The notes beneath the pieces were generated by a model. That model was not told the origin of the DNA and did not search any database. It saw only the letters and a program-made list of their open reading frames with translations. The position numbers were made by a program, and so were the translations under genes. DNA of 35,706 nt from Nitrospira sp. (GTDB lineage: Bacteria; Nitrospirota; Nitrospiria; Nitrospirales; Nitrospiraceae). Location: positions 1 to 35,706 of the forward strand of contig JAJFBJ010000037.1 of NCBI GenBank assembly GCA_020697375.1, given 5' to 3'. The stretch's first letter is position 1. Each line of letters opens with the position of its first letter. Of this stretch, positions 23,858 through 31,702 are shown in pieces.

Positions 23858-24484
23858 TTACTCGTGACAGGCAAAGGCAAGGCGGAACGTCAGACGATCA
23901 TGGAGTCCAGACAGGGCATCATCACAGGTTTCATTCGGGTTGAGGGGTGACTTCACTTCCCATAAGCCCGTGGCTGATGTCGGCTCAAAATCTGTTGTAG
24001 TTTGACCGGGAGCAAGAGTCGCAGTGTTATGATCTTTGGTGATGGAAATAGGGCGTCCATTCATATTGGTCACTGAAATCACCTTGAGGGCCGAGGATAC
24101 CTGCGGTTCTTGCAATATCATATCGAGGATGACTCCTTCAGACGCGGCACAGCTAGCGAGCCCACCGAATTCTCTTTGAGCATTCGCGACAACTGTCACG
24201 TCCGCCTCAGCAGTTTTTCGCGCAAATAGGCCTTCTGCATTGAGAGCGAACCGAGTGGATTGTTGAAGGGTAACTTTCTCTGACCCACTCGACTCTTTTG
24301 GACCAGATCCAGGCACTGGAGGGTTTGCATTTAATGCGACCTGACCATTCGCGTCCCAACTCACCGTAACGCTGTCACCGGCACATATATTGCGGGGTGA
24401 CGCGTGAAATGCCTTGATTGACGCACAGCTGGTAACAGCAAGCAGTGAGCAGAGTAAGAATGCGGCAGCCCTAATATGTTGCAT
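23858..24484 (-). CDS. lipoprotein of unknown function
   Basis: 208 residues from ATG 24484 (MQHIRAAAFLLCSLLAVTSC), giving a textbook lipoprotein signal with lipobox LAVTSC at C20 and AGGG upstream. The frame extends to 24571, but those starts would push the signal inward. The mature part begins with a PKD/Ig-like beta-sandwich pattern (CAGDSVTVSWDANGQVALNA, LQQSTRFALNAEGLF, EADVTVVAN), then an unassigned domain ending RLTFRLAFACHE. It precedes the phosphoesterase gene by 3 bases; possible surface partner of that enzyme (inference). Confidence 0.7.
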   Translation of the reverse strand: MQHIRAAAFLLCSLLAVTSCASIKAFHASPRNICAGDSVTVSWDANGQVALNANPPVPGSGPKESSGSEKVTLQQSTRFALNAEGLFARKTAEADVTVVANAQREFGGLASCAASEGVILDMILQEPQVSSALKVISVTNMNGRPISITKDHNTATLAPGQTTTDFEPTSATGLWEVKSPLNPNETCDDALSGLHDRLTFRLAFACHE

Positions 24485-24885
24485 TCCCTGTTTGCTCGTC
24501 ACCAACGGTCTCCTGGTTAGCATCGATTCGTCAGATGTACCGGCAAACCTGTGATGAAGGGTTTTTATCACTCGCCGAGGGACCGCAGAAAAGTCTATTT
24601 TTTACTGTCCGATGTGTCAAACGAAATATCGGCGCCATGGACACATCGCTGAACTCTTGGACTTCGTCGGCTCGGTTTACATAGCGTCCGACATACCAAT
24701 GCGAGCCGACTGACGCGAATGGCGAGAACTTGAGATAGATCCAAGAGAAGCTCGGCCATGCGTCCATCACCATCGTCGTCGATGCTTACGGACATCTCAT
24801 TCCAGGAGGGAATCGGCAGGCGATTGATCGGTGAAAATCTGGTCGCAACTGGTACCGAAACTGGGAGCAGCGAAGAGTAGAACAG
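24485..24885. other. gene-free stretch holding the integrase scar
   Basis: Apart from the recombinase remnant (24656-24834), no intact gene is supported. Minus-strand frames here run antisense to the remnant and look non-coding. The upstream half (24485-24655) should contain the promoter of the lipoprotein-phosphoesterase operon; none was pinned down. Confidence 0.5.
24656..24834 (+). pseudogene. tyrosine recombinase (phage integrase) C-terminal remnant
   Basis: Translated pieces match the catalytic end of a tyrosine recombinase: LGLRRLGLHSVRHTNASRL from 24656 (HxxR box), then after a frame change GENLR, TAG at 24736-24738, and IQEKLGHASITIVVDAYGHL to TGA at 24832-24834. LGH supplies the His and DAYGHL the nucleophile Tyr. 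At least one frameshift (near 24710) and one nonsense codon, where most family members have Tyr, make it nonfunctional. No 5' part was found. It marks a former mobile element next to the phosphoesterase/lipoprotein operon. Confidence 0.8.
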
Positions 24886-25080
24886 CTACGTCTTTGCTTT
24901 CTGAGCGAATACGGTTGCGTCGCAGGCGATGTACTTGATCTGCTTCATGGGAATAATGACGACCTCCTTGGCCGAATCCACTTCCAGCACTTCCATATCC
25001 TCGCTGATCGTATGGCGGATCGCATCCTTCACCAATAATTCTTGATTGTCGGCAAACACGACCTTGACCCAATATTGCAC
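24886..25080 (-). CDS. small hypothetical protein downstream of proC
   Basis: 64 residues beginning at GTG 25080 with AAGGAG 8 bases upstream. Sequence is beta-rich (VQYWVKVVFADNQELLVKDA with GTG read as Met, EVLEVDSAKEVVIIPMKQIK, YIACDATVFAQ), like a small single-domain beta-barrel. No family recognised. It follows proC by 15 bases on the same strand and is probably in its operon. Confidence 0.7.
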   Translation of the reverse strand: MQYWVKVVFADNQELLVKDAIRHTISEDMEVLEVDSAKEVVIIPMKQIKYIACDATVFAQKAKT

Positions 25081-25095
25081 GGGGTGATCTCCTTA

Positions 25096-25926
25096 TTAAG
25101 GATGTGAGTGATCCGCCTTACCCAAATCTTGTGATCGCCGAGTGGCGGCTTCCACGGCCGCCATCAACGTCGCGCGCAGCTTTCCCTCCTCCAGCCGGCG
25201 CAGACCGGCGATGGTCGTGCCTCCCGGCGAGGCGACGCGGTCTTTCAATACAGCCGGATGCTCCCCCTGTTCGAGCACCATACGCGCGGCTCCGGCCAGG
25301 GTTTGCGCCGCCAGAAGCTGCGACGTGGTCCGAGGCAGCCCCATCAGCACCCCTCCATCCGCCAAGGCCTCGATCATGGCGAACACATAGGCCGGTCCGC
25401 TGCCGCTGAGACCGGTCACCGCATCCATCAGCCGTTCTTCCACGACCACCACCTTCCCGACCGATTCGAACAGGCTTCGCGCCATGTGGTGGTCCTCAGC
25501 CGACAACCCCGGCACGAAACTCAGCGCCGTGGCGCCCTCGCCGATCGTCGCGGGTGTGTTGGGCATGGCGCGAACAAGTCTGGTCGCCGGCTTCACATGT
25601 GTCTCTATCCTCGACAGGGGATAACCCGCCGCGACAGAAATGATCAGCGGATGGGCTTGCATGACCGGCCGCAGCTGGTCCAGGACCTCGTCCAGAATCT
25701 GCGGTTCGACGCAGAGCACGATGATATCCGCCTTGTTCGCCGCGTTCTCATTGTCGGCAACAGTGATGACGCCGAATCGCGAGGCGAGCAGCTCCCGGCG
25801 AGAGGCCTGAGGATCACTGACGGTCACCCGCTCCGGAGTCAGCAATTTCTGGCGCGACAACCCCGCGATGAGCGCTTCGGACATGTGACCGCCGCCGATG
25901 AAGGCGATGTCTTTTCCTGCCGGCAT
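25096..25926 (-). CDS. proC: pyrroline-5-carboxylate reductase (ProC)
   Basis: Last step of proline synthesis (EC 1.5.1.2), NAD(P)H-dependent, cytoplasmic. 276 residues from ATG 25926: nucleotide-binding IAFIGGGHMSEALIAGL, LVRAMPNTPATIGEGATALS, SGSGPAYVFAMIEALADGG and the C-terminal DRVASPGGTTIAGLRRLEEG all match the family. An upstream TTG at 25962 keeps the frame open but overlaps a promoter-like element. No Shine-Dalgarno precedes ATG 25926, and a perfect TATAAT lies 6 bases upstream, so the message may be leaderless. Confidence 0.93.
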   Translation of the reverse strand: MPAGKDIAFIGGGHMSEALIAGLSRQKLLTPERVTVSDPQASRRELLASRFGVITVADNENAANKADIIVLCVEPQILDEVLDQLRPVMQAHPLIISVAAGYPLSRIETHVKPATRLVRAMPNTPATIGEGATALSFVPGLSAEDHHMARSLFESVGKVVVVEERLMDAVTGLSGSGPAYVFAMIEALADGGVLMGLPRTTSQLLAAQTLAGAARMVLEQGEHPAVLKDRVASPGGTTIAGLRRLEEGKLRATLMAAVEAATRRSQDLGKADHSHP

Positions 25927-25932
25927 GGCGCG

Positions 25933-25962
25933 ATTATACTGACGGGCTTTCTGCCGGCGCAA
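25933..25962 (-). promoter_or_regulatory. proC: predicted proC promoter (leaderless)
   Basis: On the minus strand TATAAT occupies 25938-25933, and TTGCGC at 25962-25957 lies 18 bases upstream as a partial -35. Transcription starting 7 bases after the -10 box would begin on the A of the proC ATG (25926). Confidence 0.5.
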
Positions 25963-25963
25963 C

Positions 25964-25991
25964 TTGCAACCGCCGGAAGGGGTTGTATACA
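25964..25991 (+). promoter_or_regulatory. predicted promoter of the HEAT-repeat gene
   Basis: TTGCAA (25964-25969), 16-base spacer, TATACA (25986-25991), about 57 bases before the start at 26048. It lies back to back with the proC promoter. An alternative -10, TATGAT at 26000-26005, lacks a good -35. Confidence 0.4.
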
Positions 25992-26047
25992 GTGTCCGAT
26001 ATGATGCTTCACCGGCCTACCGTCCTAATGAGCAGCACGGAGGAGAT

Positions 26048-27124
26048 ATGAAACGCATCGTATCCTTCATGACCATAGGGTCGCTTCTTTTCCTCGCAGA
26101 CCCGAGCTGGGCACGCCGCGACACCTTGACCGCCGAGCAGAAGCAGCAATTGGAACGGATCGACCGGGTCTTGATCGATGTCTTCACGCTGTCCGACAGA
26201 GGACCGGTGGATGCGGCGCCGCTGACCGAAGTCGTTGTCAGACGCATGCAGGAGTTGGGCTATACGCCCCTGACCGATCCGGCGCAGCCGCACGACGCGG
26301 CGCTGGCAATCAAGTGCGAGCAGCGCAAGACATGGGAAGGCACCACCACGATGGGAAGCGATGCCGACCTTCCCGACTCTCCCTCACGGGTGTGGAAGGG
26401 ACCGGCCTGCCAGCTTGCCTATGTCTTGAACGGAAAGAAAATGCCCTGGCGCAAAGAAGTTCGAACGGAGTTCGACGATGCCCATGCGGCTGCCCTCCTC
26501 GCCAAGGCCGGCGATCCGACGGACTATGCGATGACCAAACTGAAAACCCGCCTCGAAGAGTACGATTTTCCAGCCTTCATCACGGCTGAATGGGGGCAGG
26601 AAGACCGGCTGTTTCGTCTCTATGATGACCCGAAGACGCCGGTGGCCCGCAAGGTCAAATTGGCCTCCCTGTTTGGAAACCTCTTCTCCGCCAAGGCCGT
26701 TCCGCGTCTCCTGGACGGGCTGAACGGAACCGATCGCGATATCGCCAAAGCCTCGGCTCTCGCCCTGGGGAATATCGGCCAGAAGGATACGATTCCGGCC
26801 TTGATCAAGACGATGAAAACCGGACCGCCGGAATTGCGGCCGACGGCGGCAAAAGCCCTCGGGATCGCCGGAGCATTGCACGGCGATTTCTCAATCGTCG
26901 ACCCCCTGCTGGAAGCCTTGGCCACCGACGATGTCGCGGTGAAAACCGAGGCCGCCTGGGCGCTTGGGAAATTGCCCGACAAGCGGGCCCAAGAACCGCT
27001 GTACAGCGTTCAGAAGTCCCTCTACCGCACCCACGCGAACGATGCCGATCCAAACCTGGTCAAATTGAAAGAAGCCGTCAATTGGAGCATCAAGCAAATC
27101 GACACCTGGGAGCACGTGGAGTAA
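26048..27124 (+). CDS. exported HEAT-repeat protein
   Basis: 358 residues from ATG 26048, which directly follows GGAGGAGAT. Signal peptide MKRIVSFMTIGSLLFLADPS ending WA/RR. The middle (EVVVRRMQELGYTPL, CQLAYVLNGKKMPWRKEV) is unassigned. From about residue 195 to 330 there are HEAT/PBS-lyase-like repeats: KVKLASLFGNLFSAKAVPRL, ASALALGNIGQKDTIPALIK, AAKALGIAGA and TEAAWALGKLPDKRAQEPL. Such repeats usually mediate protein binding. The final 43 bases overlap the next frame. Confidence 0.8.
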   Translation: MKRIVSFMTIGSLLFLADPSWARRDTLTAEQKQQLERIDRVLIDVFTLSDRGPVDAAPLTEVVVRRMQELGYTPLTDPAQPHDAALAIKCEQRKTWEGTTTMGSDADLPDSPSRVWKGPACQLAYVLNGKKMPWRKEVRTEFDDAHAAALLAKAGDPTDYAMTKLKTRLEEYDFPAFITAEWGQEDRLFRLYDDPKTPVARKVKLASLFGNLFSAKAVPRLLDGLNGTDRDIAKASALALGNIGQKDTIPALIKTMKTGPPELRPTAAKALGIAGALHGDFSIVDPLLEALATDDVAVKTEAAWALGKLPDKRAQEPLYSVQKSLYRTHANDADPNLVKLKEAVNWSIKQIDTWEHVE

Positions 27125-27660
27125 GAGGCTTCCGGAGGACTGGCCCCAACAGGCTGCTGTCTTCTGTCTGTGCGCTGGCGTTCCTTTTTTGTTGTGCCCT
27201 CCCCAGTCAGGCTCAGGTCGTCGGTGATGAGGCGGAACTCGACCGGCTTCGAACGAAAGCCGAAGAGGCCATGGGCAACGAGGATGCCGAAGGGGCGGCG
27301 ATGAACATGGGACGGGCGGCATTGATGGCGGCGCGATTGGCCCAGAGACAAACGGAGTCCGCTTCGCGGGGGATCTACAAGGCGGCGGAACACCTCTATC
27401 GATCTCAGGAGCATGGGTATCGGGCCGTCGCCTTGTTTCGCCGCGCCGGTGGAGGCCTACCAGCTTCGGCCGGTGTATGTGGAAGTCTTCAGCTTGCGCA
27501 TCTCGAACTACGTCATGCGCAAGAGATCTTCACTCAGCCGGATCAAGCGGCGAGCCAGGAAGCGGCGCATTCCGTTCGACTGGCGGCTGTTCGCGATGGC
27601 ACGGAGGATTGGGTGATCGTCCTTGATTCGATGCAGGCCGAGTTTCACTGTCCGGCCTGA
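27082..27660 (+). CDS. exported Ala-rich hypothetical protein with non-ATG start
   Basis: 192 residues if read from TTG 27082. A signal-peptide-like stretch RLLSSVCALAFLFCCALPSQ lies at residues 24-43 (cleavage near SQA). The mature part is helical and Ala/Glu-rich (AELDRLRTKAEEAMGNEDAE, AALMAARLAQRQTESASR) then less regular. No in-frame ATG or GTG exists before the signal, so the start is TTG 27082 (43-base overlap with the HEAT gene) or a CTG near 27151. Not recognised; likely co-expressed with the HEAT protein. Confidence 0.5.
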   Translation: MEHQANRHLGARGVRGFRRTGPNRLLSSVCALAFLFCCALPSQAQVVGDEAELDRLRTKAEEAMGNEDAEGAAMNMGRAALMAARLAQRQTESASRGIYKAAEHLYRSQEHGYRAVALFRRAGGGLPASAGVCGSLQLAHLELRHAQEIFTQPDQAASQEAAHSVRLAAVRDGTEDWVIVLDSMQAEFHCPA

Positions 27661-27794
27661 TCGGCTTTTGAAACAGACTTCCGGCTTCTTCCGCGTCGCC
27701 CGGAGACTCTTCCTGCGGCTCCTCTCTTCATTGACTGCAGCCGCGTTGGAAGATCTTGTTCAAACATCCTCTGTAGGGAGGTCGTTTATCCGGC

Positions 27795-28238
27795 TTAGTC
27801 GTCTTCCGGGTTGATGATATGGAGCCCGGCCGGGCGACAGGCCGCGAGCAATTGCTTGTCCGCACTGACCACTGTCAGCCGGAGCGGCTTGAGTTCCAAT
27901 GCCAAGGCCAAATGCAGCAACTGGGGCGAGCGCAAGGCAGGGTAATCCAGAATCAATTCCTTGGCCATTAAAAATGTGTCCTGCGTGGGAGAGATATACT
28001 GAAAGAGTCCCTGCGCGGCTTCCATCTCAAACTTGTACAGCACCGAATAACAGTCGTCCCTGGTAATTTCTCCTTGCTGGGCGCGAACGGATAACACCGA
28101 ATAAAAATCGGTGACGGTCCACATGGGCAGAATCGCTACTTTGCCCCGTTTGACCATGAGCTTGTTCACGACCCGCGTCCCACGTTCCATGCTGTACCGC
28201 TTCACCAGCGCGGTCGAATCAAAATAATAATACGGCAT
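27795..28238 (-). CDS. PIN-domain ribonuclease toxin (VapC-like)
   Basis: 147 residues. PIN signatures: N-terminal YYYFDSTALVKRYSMERGT (first acidic residue D7), central WTVTDFYSVLSVRAQQGEIT, and C-terminal TVVSADKQLLAACRPAGLHI with the third conserved Asp. VapC toxins are Mg-dependent RNases that cut tRNA or rRNA. It starts 1 base after the stop of the preceding small gene, the usual antitoxin-toxin arrangement. Confidence 0.82.
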   Translation of the reverse strand: MPYYYFDSTALVKRYSMERGTRVVNKLMVKRGKVAILPMWTVTDFYSVLSVRAQQGEITRDDCYSVLYKFEMEAAQGLFQYISPTQDTFLMAKELILDYPALRSPQLLHLALALELKPLRLTVVSADKQLLAACRPAGLHIINPEDD

Positions 28239-28239
28239 C

Positions 28240-28488
28240 CTACACCCTTCCCTTCAAGAGGCTATCGGCCAACGGCGAATGGAGTTTGGAGAGGCGGTCC
28301 TGCAGTTCATCGAGCGGCAGCTCTTCATAGTATCCCTGCTTGCGAAACATGCCCACGATATCGCTGCGAAGAGCTTTCTGCGTATCGGCGGCAAGGCGCT
28401 CTCGCAAACGCTTTTTCATCGCTTGACTGGACAGGCGATGTCCGTCGCTGTCCTGATCGATCACTTTCGGGGTCCCGGGTTTACGCAT
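28240..28488 (-). CDS. probable antitoxin partner of the PIN toxin
   Basis: 82 residues from ATG 28488 (MRKPGTPKVIDQDSDGHRLS), preceded by a purine-rich GGAGAGAGGAGAGG. The frame extends to 28563, into the LPP20 gene, but this start is better. It is charged and helical (QAMKKRLRERLAADTQKALR, PLDELQDRLSKLHSPLADSL). No ribbon-helix-helix or AbrB fold is obvious, so the antitoxin call rests on size, charge and position one base before the toxin. Confidence 0.6.
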   Translation of the reverse strand: MRKPGTPKVIDQDSDGHRLSSQAMKKRLRERLAADTQKALRSDIVGMFRKQGYYEELPLDELQDRLSKLHSPLADSLLKGRV

Positions 28489-28520
28489 CCTCTCTCCTCT
28501 CTCCAATGGTTGACTGCCGG

Positions 28521-29663
28521 CTATTGACGATTCGATTGCGGCTGAGCAGGTTCCCCGGGGCAACCGGACGTCGGGGATGTCGATTCCGGAAGGACGCCCT
28601 CGCCATAGATATGGGCGGCCACGGAACGGGCCAGATCTGACGCAAACTCCTGCTGCATCACCCGAACGGCTTTCGCAGTCGCCTCGCCCACCGTGATATG
28701 CCCTTCTTTTCCACCTTTGGATATCGCTCCGACCACACGATGTTGTGCCAGATCTTCAATGACTGCGTCCGTGCACCACCTGACATATCGGAACTGCGGA
28801 TCGTTCACATCGATCGGCCGAACACGCACTCTTCCTTTGATCAGCAATTCAGCCGGAGCGGCGGTCGAGCCAGGACTTCTGCCGACGATGGAGAATCCTT
28901 CTCGCGCCAGCCCATCGATGAGCGCCCGCTCAACCGGTTCCGCCTGCTCACCGGACAGATCCACGGCCATGCCGAGATTCGTTGCCAGAAACTGTTCCAA
29001 CTCGGCCGTCATTTCGGCCACCCGATACGAGGCCGGAATGCCCTGGCCGTTCGTGCGAATGATGCGAAGGTCCGTATTGTACGCCTCGCGAAGAACCAGA
29101 TCCTTGGCGGCGCGTTTGAGATTCCGCACGCGCGAGAGCTTATCCTCAAGCTGCCGGGCTTCTGTCACTTCCGTCTGAATCGTCCGATCGAGGTCGCGAA
29201 GCCGTTCGATCATCGCCGCTTCCGCCTGCGCCCGGTTCATGCCCGCCAGAGCATAGTACTGTCGCGCCTTCTGGTCAAACCATGTATCCAGGATCTGTAC
29301 ATTTTCAAGGACCTTGTCCGTAGTCACACGAGTCACGTTGTCCAGAGTCAGCCGGCGTTCTGTGCTCGTGTGGCCACGAGTCTCTACGAGCAGGTACGAT
29401 TCCCAATCTTTCGATTGGGCCGTAATCTCCGCTTTAAAAATTCTCGACAGCGCGGCATAGGCCTGCTCCGTGGCCTCCGATCGCGATCCCGCTTGGCCCA
29501 CCCCCAAGAGATATTGAGCGGGAGGAAATTCGACGCTGCCGCCGTCGATCCACAGAGGGCGAGAGGTTCCCCCGATCAAACTACAACCCACCATCAAGAG
29601 CAGCAGCAACGAGCAGCCGCCAAGACGCGCTCGACCTGTGACGATCGAGACGAACGACTTCAT
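28521..29663 (-). CDS. LPP20-family lipoprotein (380 residues)
   Basis: Lipoprotein signal SLLLLLMVGCSLIGG (lipobox LMVGC). The LPP20 domain is clear: PLWIDGGSVEFPPAQYLLGV then GQAGSRSEATEQAYAALSRI and DKVLENVQILDTWFDQKARQ, YYALAGMNRAQAEAAMIERL. The C-terminal half (DLSGEQAEPVERALIDGLAR, EGFSIVGR, LLIKGRVRVRPIDV) resembles the nucleotide-free CsgG/LpoB-like fold of the cluster neighbours (inference). The ATG overlaps the stop of the preceding gene by ATGA, so it is translationally coupled to it. Predicted outer-membrane or periplasmic anchor. Confidence 0.8.
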   Translation of the reverse strand: MKSFVSIVTGRARLGGCSLLLLLMVGCSLIGGTSRPLWIDGGSVEFPPAQYLLGVGQAGSRSEATEQAYAALSRIFKAEITAQSKDWESYLLVETRGHTSTERRLTLDNVTRVTTDKVLENVQILDTWFDQKARQYYALAGMNRAQAEAAMIERLRDLDRTIQTEVTEARQLEDKLSRVRNLKRAAKDLVLREAYNTDLRIIRTNGQGIPASYRVAEMTAELEQFLATNLGMAVDLSGEQAEPVERALIDGLAREGFSIVGRSPGSTAAPAELLIKGRVRVRPIDVNDPQFRYVRWCTDAVIEDLAQHRVVGAISKGGKEGHITVGEATAKAVRVMQQEFASDLARSVAAHIYGEGVLPESTSPTSGCPGEPAQPQSNRQ

Positions 29664-30481
29664 AACATCACCCGTTCGATCAGGAAAATGGTTTGTCCGG
29701 CGCGAAGCACCAGATGGTGAATCCGTTCTGCCCGTGAAACCTCACCGGCTCGGCTCACCGTCTGAACTCTGCTTACATATTCTCCGGCCGGTACCCACAG
29801 ACGCGAAATCTGAATTTCGTCCGGCAGGGTCCGCCAGCTTCTCGTATCCGCTGCTTCCGACGCGATCGCCAGTCCATGCGTCAACAGGCCGACCAGGAGT
29901 CCGACCCAGGCTGCATCGCCCTTATTGACCGCCTGCTGGGAACCACGGGTCGCCGCCTCGGCCGCGGCAAATTTCACGGCCGCGCGCGCGAGCGCTTTCG
30001 TCGTGATCCCGGGCAGCCGATCCGACAGGGACTTCTCCGCCAACGCCGTTCCGTTGTAGACCAGCTGCGACTGCGCCGAAATCGATTCTCCGTTTTGAGG
30101 CGTCAGCGTCACCCGTTGATGCAGAACCTGTGTCTTCTGCGGGATAAGTCGCGGCAGCGCCACCCTGACGACGCGCCCGTTCAAGCCATACAGAATGCTG
30201 TCCGCCGCCCGGCGTTCTTGCCGATTGGAGGCATGGATGACCCCTCGATTCAGCAACACCAGTTGGAGCGCGCTCAAACTCATCGGGAGATCGAGATGGG
30301 TCTCGTCTTTGCGCGGCGCGCGGCCATTATAACTGATCACCACCACCTGGGCGAGGTCCGGCTGTTCCTGCCTGGAGATCCAGCGCGTTTCGGGGAACAG
30401 CCCGCGATACGCGTCAAACTCCTCCGTCATGTGAAGCGCGTCGGTCGTTCGGAGGAGGTCCGCGCGGAGCATCGGGGGCAT
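29660..30481 (-). CDS. COG3014-family protein, C-terminal part of a broken gene
   Basis: 273 residues beginning MPPMLRADLLRTTDALHMTE. This matches the C-terminal half of COG3014 proteins (YRGLFPETRW, AQVVVISYNGRAPRKDETHL, ISAQSQLVYNGTALAEKSLS, AAEAATRGSQQAVNKGDAAW, a hydrophobic GLLVGLLTHGLAIASEAADT, and DEIQISRLWVPAGEY). It has no signal peptide of its own and no good ribosome binding site. The N-terminal half is encoded at 30427-31020 in another frame, and a TPR-like segment expected between them is missing. Confidence 0.7.
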   Translation of the reverse strand: MPPMLRADLLRTTDALHMTEEFDAYRGLFPETRWISRQEQPDLAQVVVISYNGRAPRKDETHLDLPMSLSALQLVLLNRGVIHASNRQERRAADSILYGLNGRVVRVALPRLIPQKTQVLHQRVTLTPQNGESISAQSQLVYNGTALAEKSLSDRLPGITTKALARAAVKFAAAEAATRGSQQAVNKGDAAWVGLLVGLLTHGLAIASEAADTRSWRTLPDEIQISRLWVPAGEYVSRVQTVSRAGEVSRAERIHHLVLRAGQTIFLIERVML

Positions 30482-31020
30482 GGGGGTACGGGCCCATCCA
30501 GCCTGTCCGACAGTACGTTGAGTCGATGGTCTATCTGCCGCGCCTCGACCAAGGCCTCCGTCAGCTGGCCTATCGCCGCATAATTGAGCGCCTTAAGGAC
30601 GTTGATCATGACATGCTCATAGGCGTCGCCTTCATAGGGCAGGAGGGTATCGTTCGTGAGGAAGGCGGCGGTTTCCGACCGGATCGTTCTGGTATACAAC
30701 CGTTCGACTTCCAGAGATGCCTGTTCGAGCAGACTGTTGCTCTGAACATAGTCTCCCGCCAGATGGAGCGTCATGCCACGGTCCATGCTGTACAGCAGGC
30801 GATTACGTACGCCGTACTCGGATTCTGCCTGGGCCATGATGGCATCGGCGCGGCGAGGATCGTCCGCGAGAAGACTTTGGTCGATGAGGCGATAATGATT
30901 CGAGGAGAGACTGCAACCGGAAAAGGCCCACAACAGACTCAGCAGGAATAGCAGAGGGGAAGGAGAAAAGGTACGGCCTCCCCTGGAGGAGGCCGTGGTC
31001 GATGGAAAGTACCGTTTCAA
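30427..31020 (-). CDS. COG3014-family lipoprotein, N-terminal part of a broken gene
   Basis: 197 residues starting at TTG 31020. Lipoprotein signal LLFLLSLLWAFSGCSLSSNH, followed by typical COG3014 TPR-like sequence: LLYSMDRGMTLHLAGDYVQS, LLEQASLEVERLYTRTI, NDTLLPYEGDAYEHVMINVL, KALNYAAIGQLTEALVEARQ, IDHRLNVLSDRL. After DRLDG the frame turns to non-family sequence (PPCPRCSARTSSERPTRFT) and stops, while the family continues in another frame downstream. A 9-bp hairpin (30973-30981 with 30988-30996) lies just after the start codon. Confidence 0.7.
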   Translation of the reverse strand: MKRYFPSTTASSRGGRTFSPSPLLFLLSLLWAFSGCSLSSNHYRLIDQSLLADDPRRADAIMAQAESEYGVRNRLLYSMDRGMTLHLAGDYVQSNSLLEQASLEVERLYTRTIRSETAAFLTNDTLLPYEGDAYEHVMINVLKALNYAAIGQLTEALVEARQIDHRLNVLSDRLDGPVPPCPRCSARTSSERPTRFT

Positions 31021-31032
31021 CGGAGGCGTGGG

Positions 31033-31662
31033 CTAAAAAATCGTTCGTTTCTTCTCGACGATTTTCTTGATCTTCTTCTGTCCGAACCAGGCTTTCACAT
31101 TGTTTTCCACATCCACCATTTCGAGATCGACCTGGTAGAACGCTACCTTGGCTCCCTCCTGCTCATCCAGAATGGTGGCAATGCTGCCCCGCAGCATATA
31201 ATCTGCGCCGATTTCCTTGCCCGGCGCTTTTTGCGTGTCCTCCCTGGCATGGACGGCCTGTTCGCGCCGCTCATCCCGCACTTCCTCACGTTCCCCCTTG
31301 CCGGCGACAAAGGTGACCTTCTGCGAATTCGTCAACTCACGCGCCAGATCACTCACGAAGGTCTGAACATTGATGTGTTCATGGCTTTTATTGAGAATCG
31401 TGCCGACGATGACGACCGGCCGGCGATTGTTTTCTTTGGTGAAGTGACCCAGCCACGGATTGCCCAGCGCCTCTTTCACCATCGCCTCGGCCACCATCTG
31501 GGAATCCGTATCGTTCCAACGCCCGCTCAGGTCAGTCACCATGCCCGTATCGACACGGGTCACTCGCGTTCCCTGCGAGCAGGCGCTGAACGAACAAGCG
31601 GCGACCACCAGTGCCACAGTTGCCGCTATCCGGCTTCGTGAAGGACCACACCACTCGATCAT
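31033..31662 (-). CDS. LpoB-like penicillin-binding-protein activator lipoprotein
   Basis: 209 residues from ATG 31662 with GGAGGGAG upstream. Signal with lipobox: ATVALVVAACSFSACSQ. The domain matches LpoB-family proteins: DLSGRWNDTDSQMVAEAMVK, PVVIVGTILNKSHEHINVQT, VSDLARELTNSQKVTFVAG, IGADYMLRGSIATILDEQEG, FYQVDLEMVDVENNVKAWFG. In E. coli LpoB reaches from the outer membrane to activate PBP1b; that role here is by family only. The frame extends to 31779 without a better start. Confidence 0.82.
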   Translation of the reverse strand: MIEWCGPSRSRIAATVALVVAACSFSACSQGTRVTRVDTGMVTDLSGRWNDTDSQMVAEAMVKEALGNPWLGHFTKENNRRPVVIVGTILNKSHEHINVQTFVSDLARELTNSQKVTFVAGKGEREEVRDERREQAVHAREDTQKAPGKEIGADYMLRGSIATILDEQEGAKVAFYQVDLEMVDVENNVKAWFGQKKIKKIVEKKRTIF

Positions 31663-31702
31663 GCCATCTCCCTCCGCCAATACCCTGTGAACAGCCACTG
31701 GT

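Noticed and set aside
24797..25072. 91-codon minus-strand frame
   Set aside because: Overlaps the better supported 64-residue gene (GTG with AAGGAG) and the integrase remnant in another frame.
28698..29720. 340-codon plus-strand frame
   Set aside because: Antisense to the LPP20 lipoprotein gene, which has a lipobox and family motifs.
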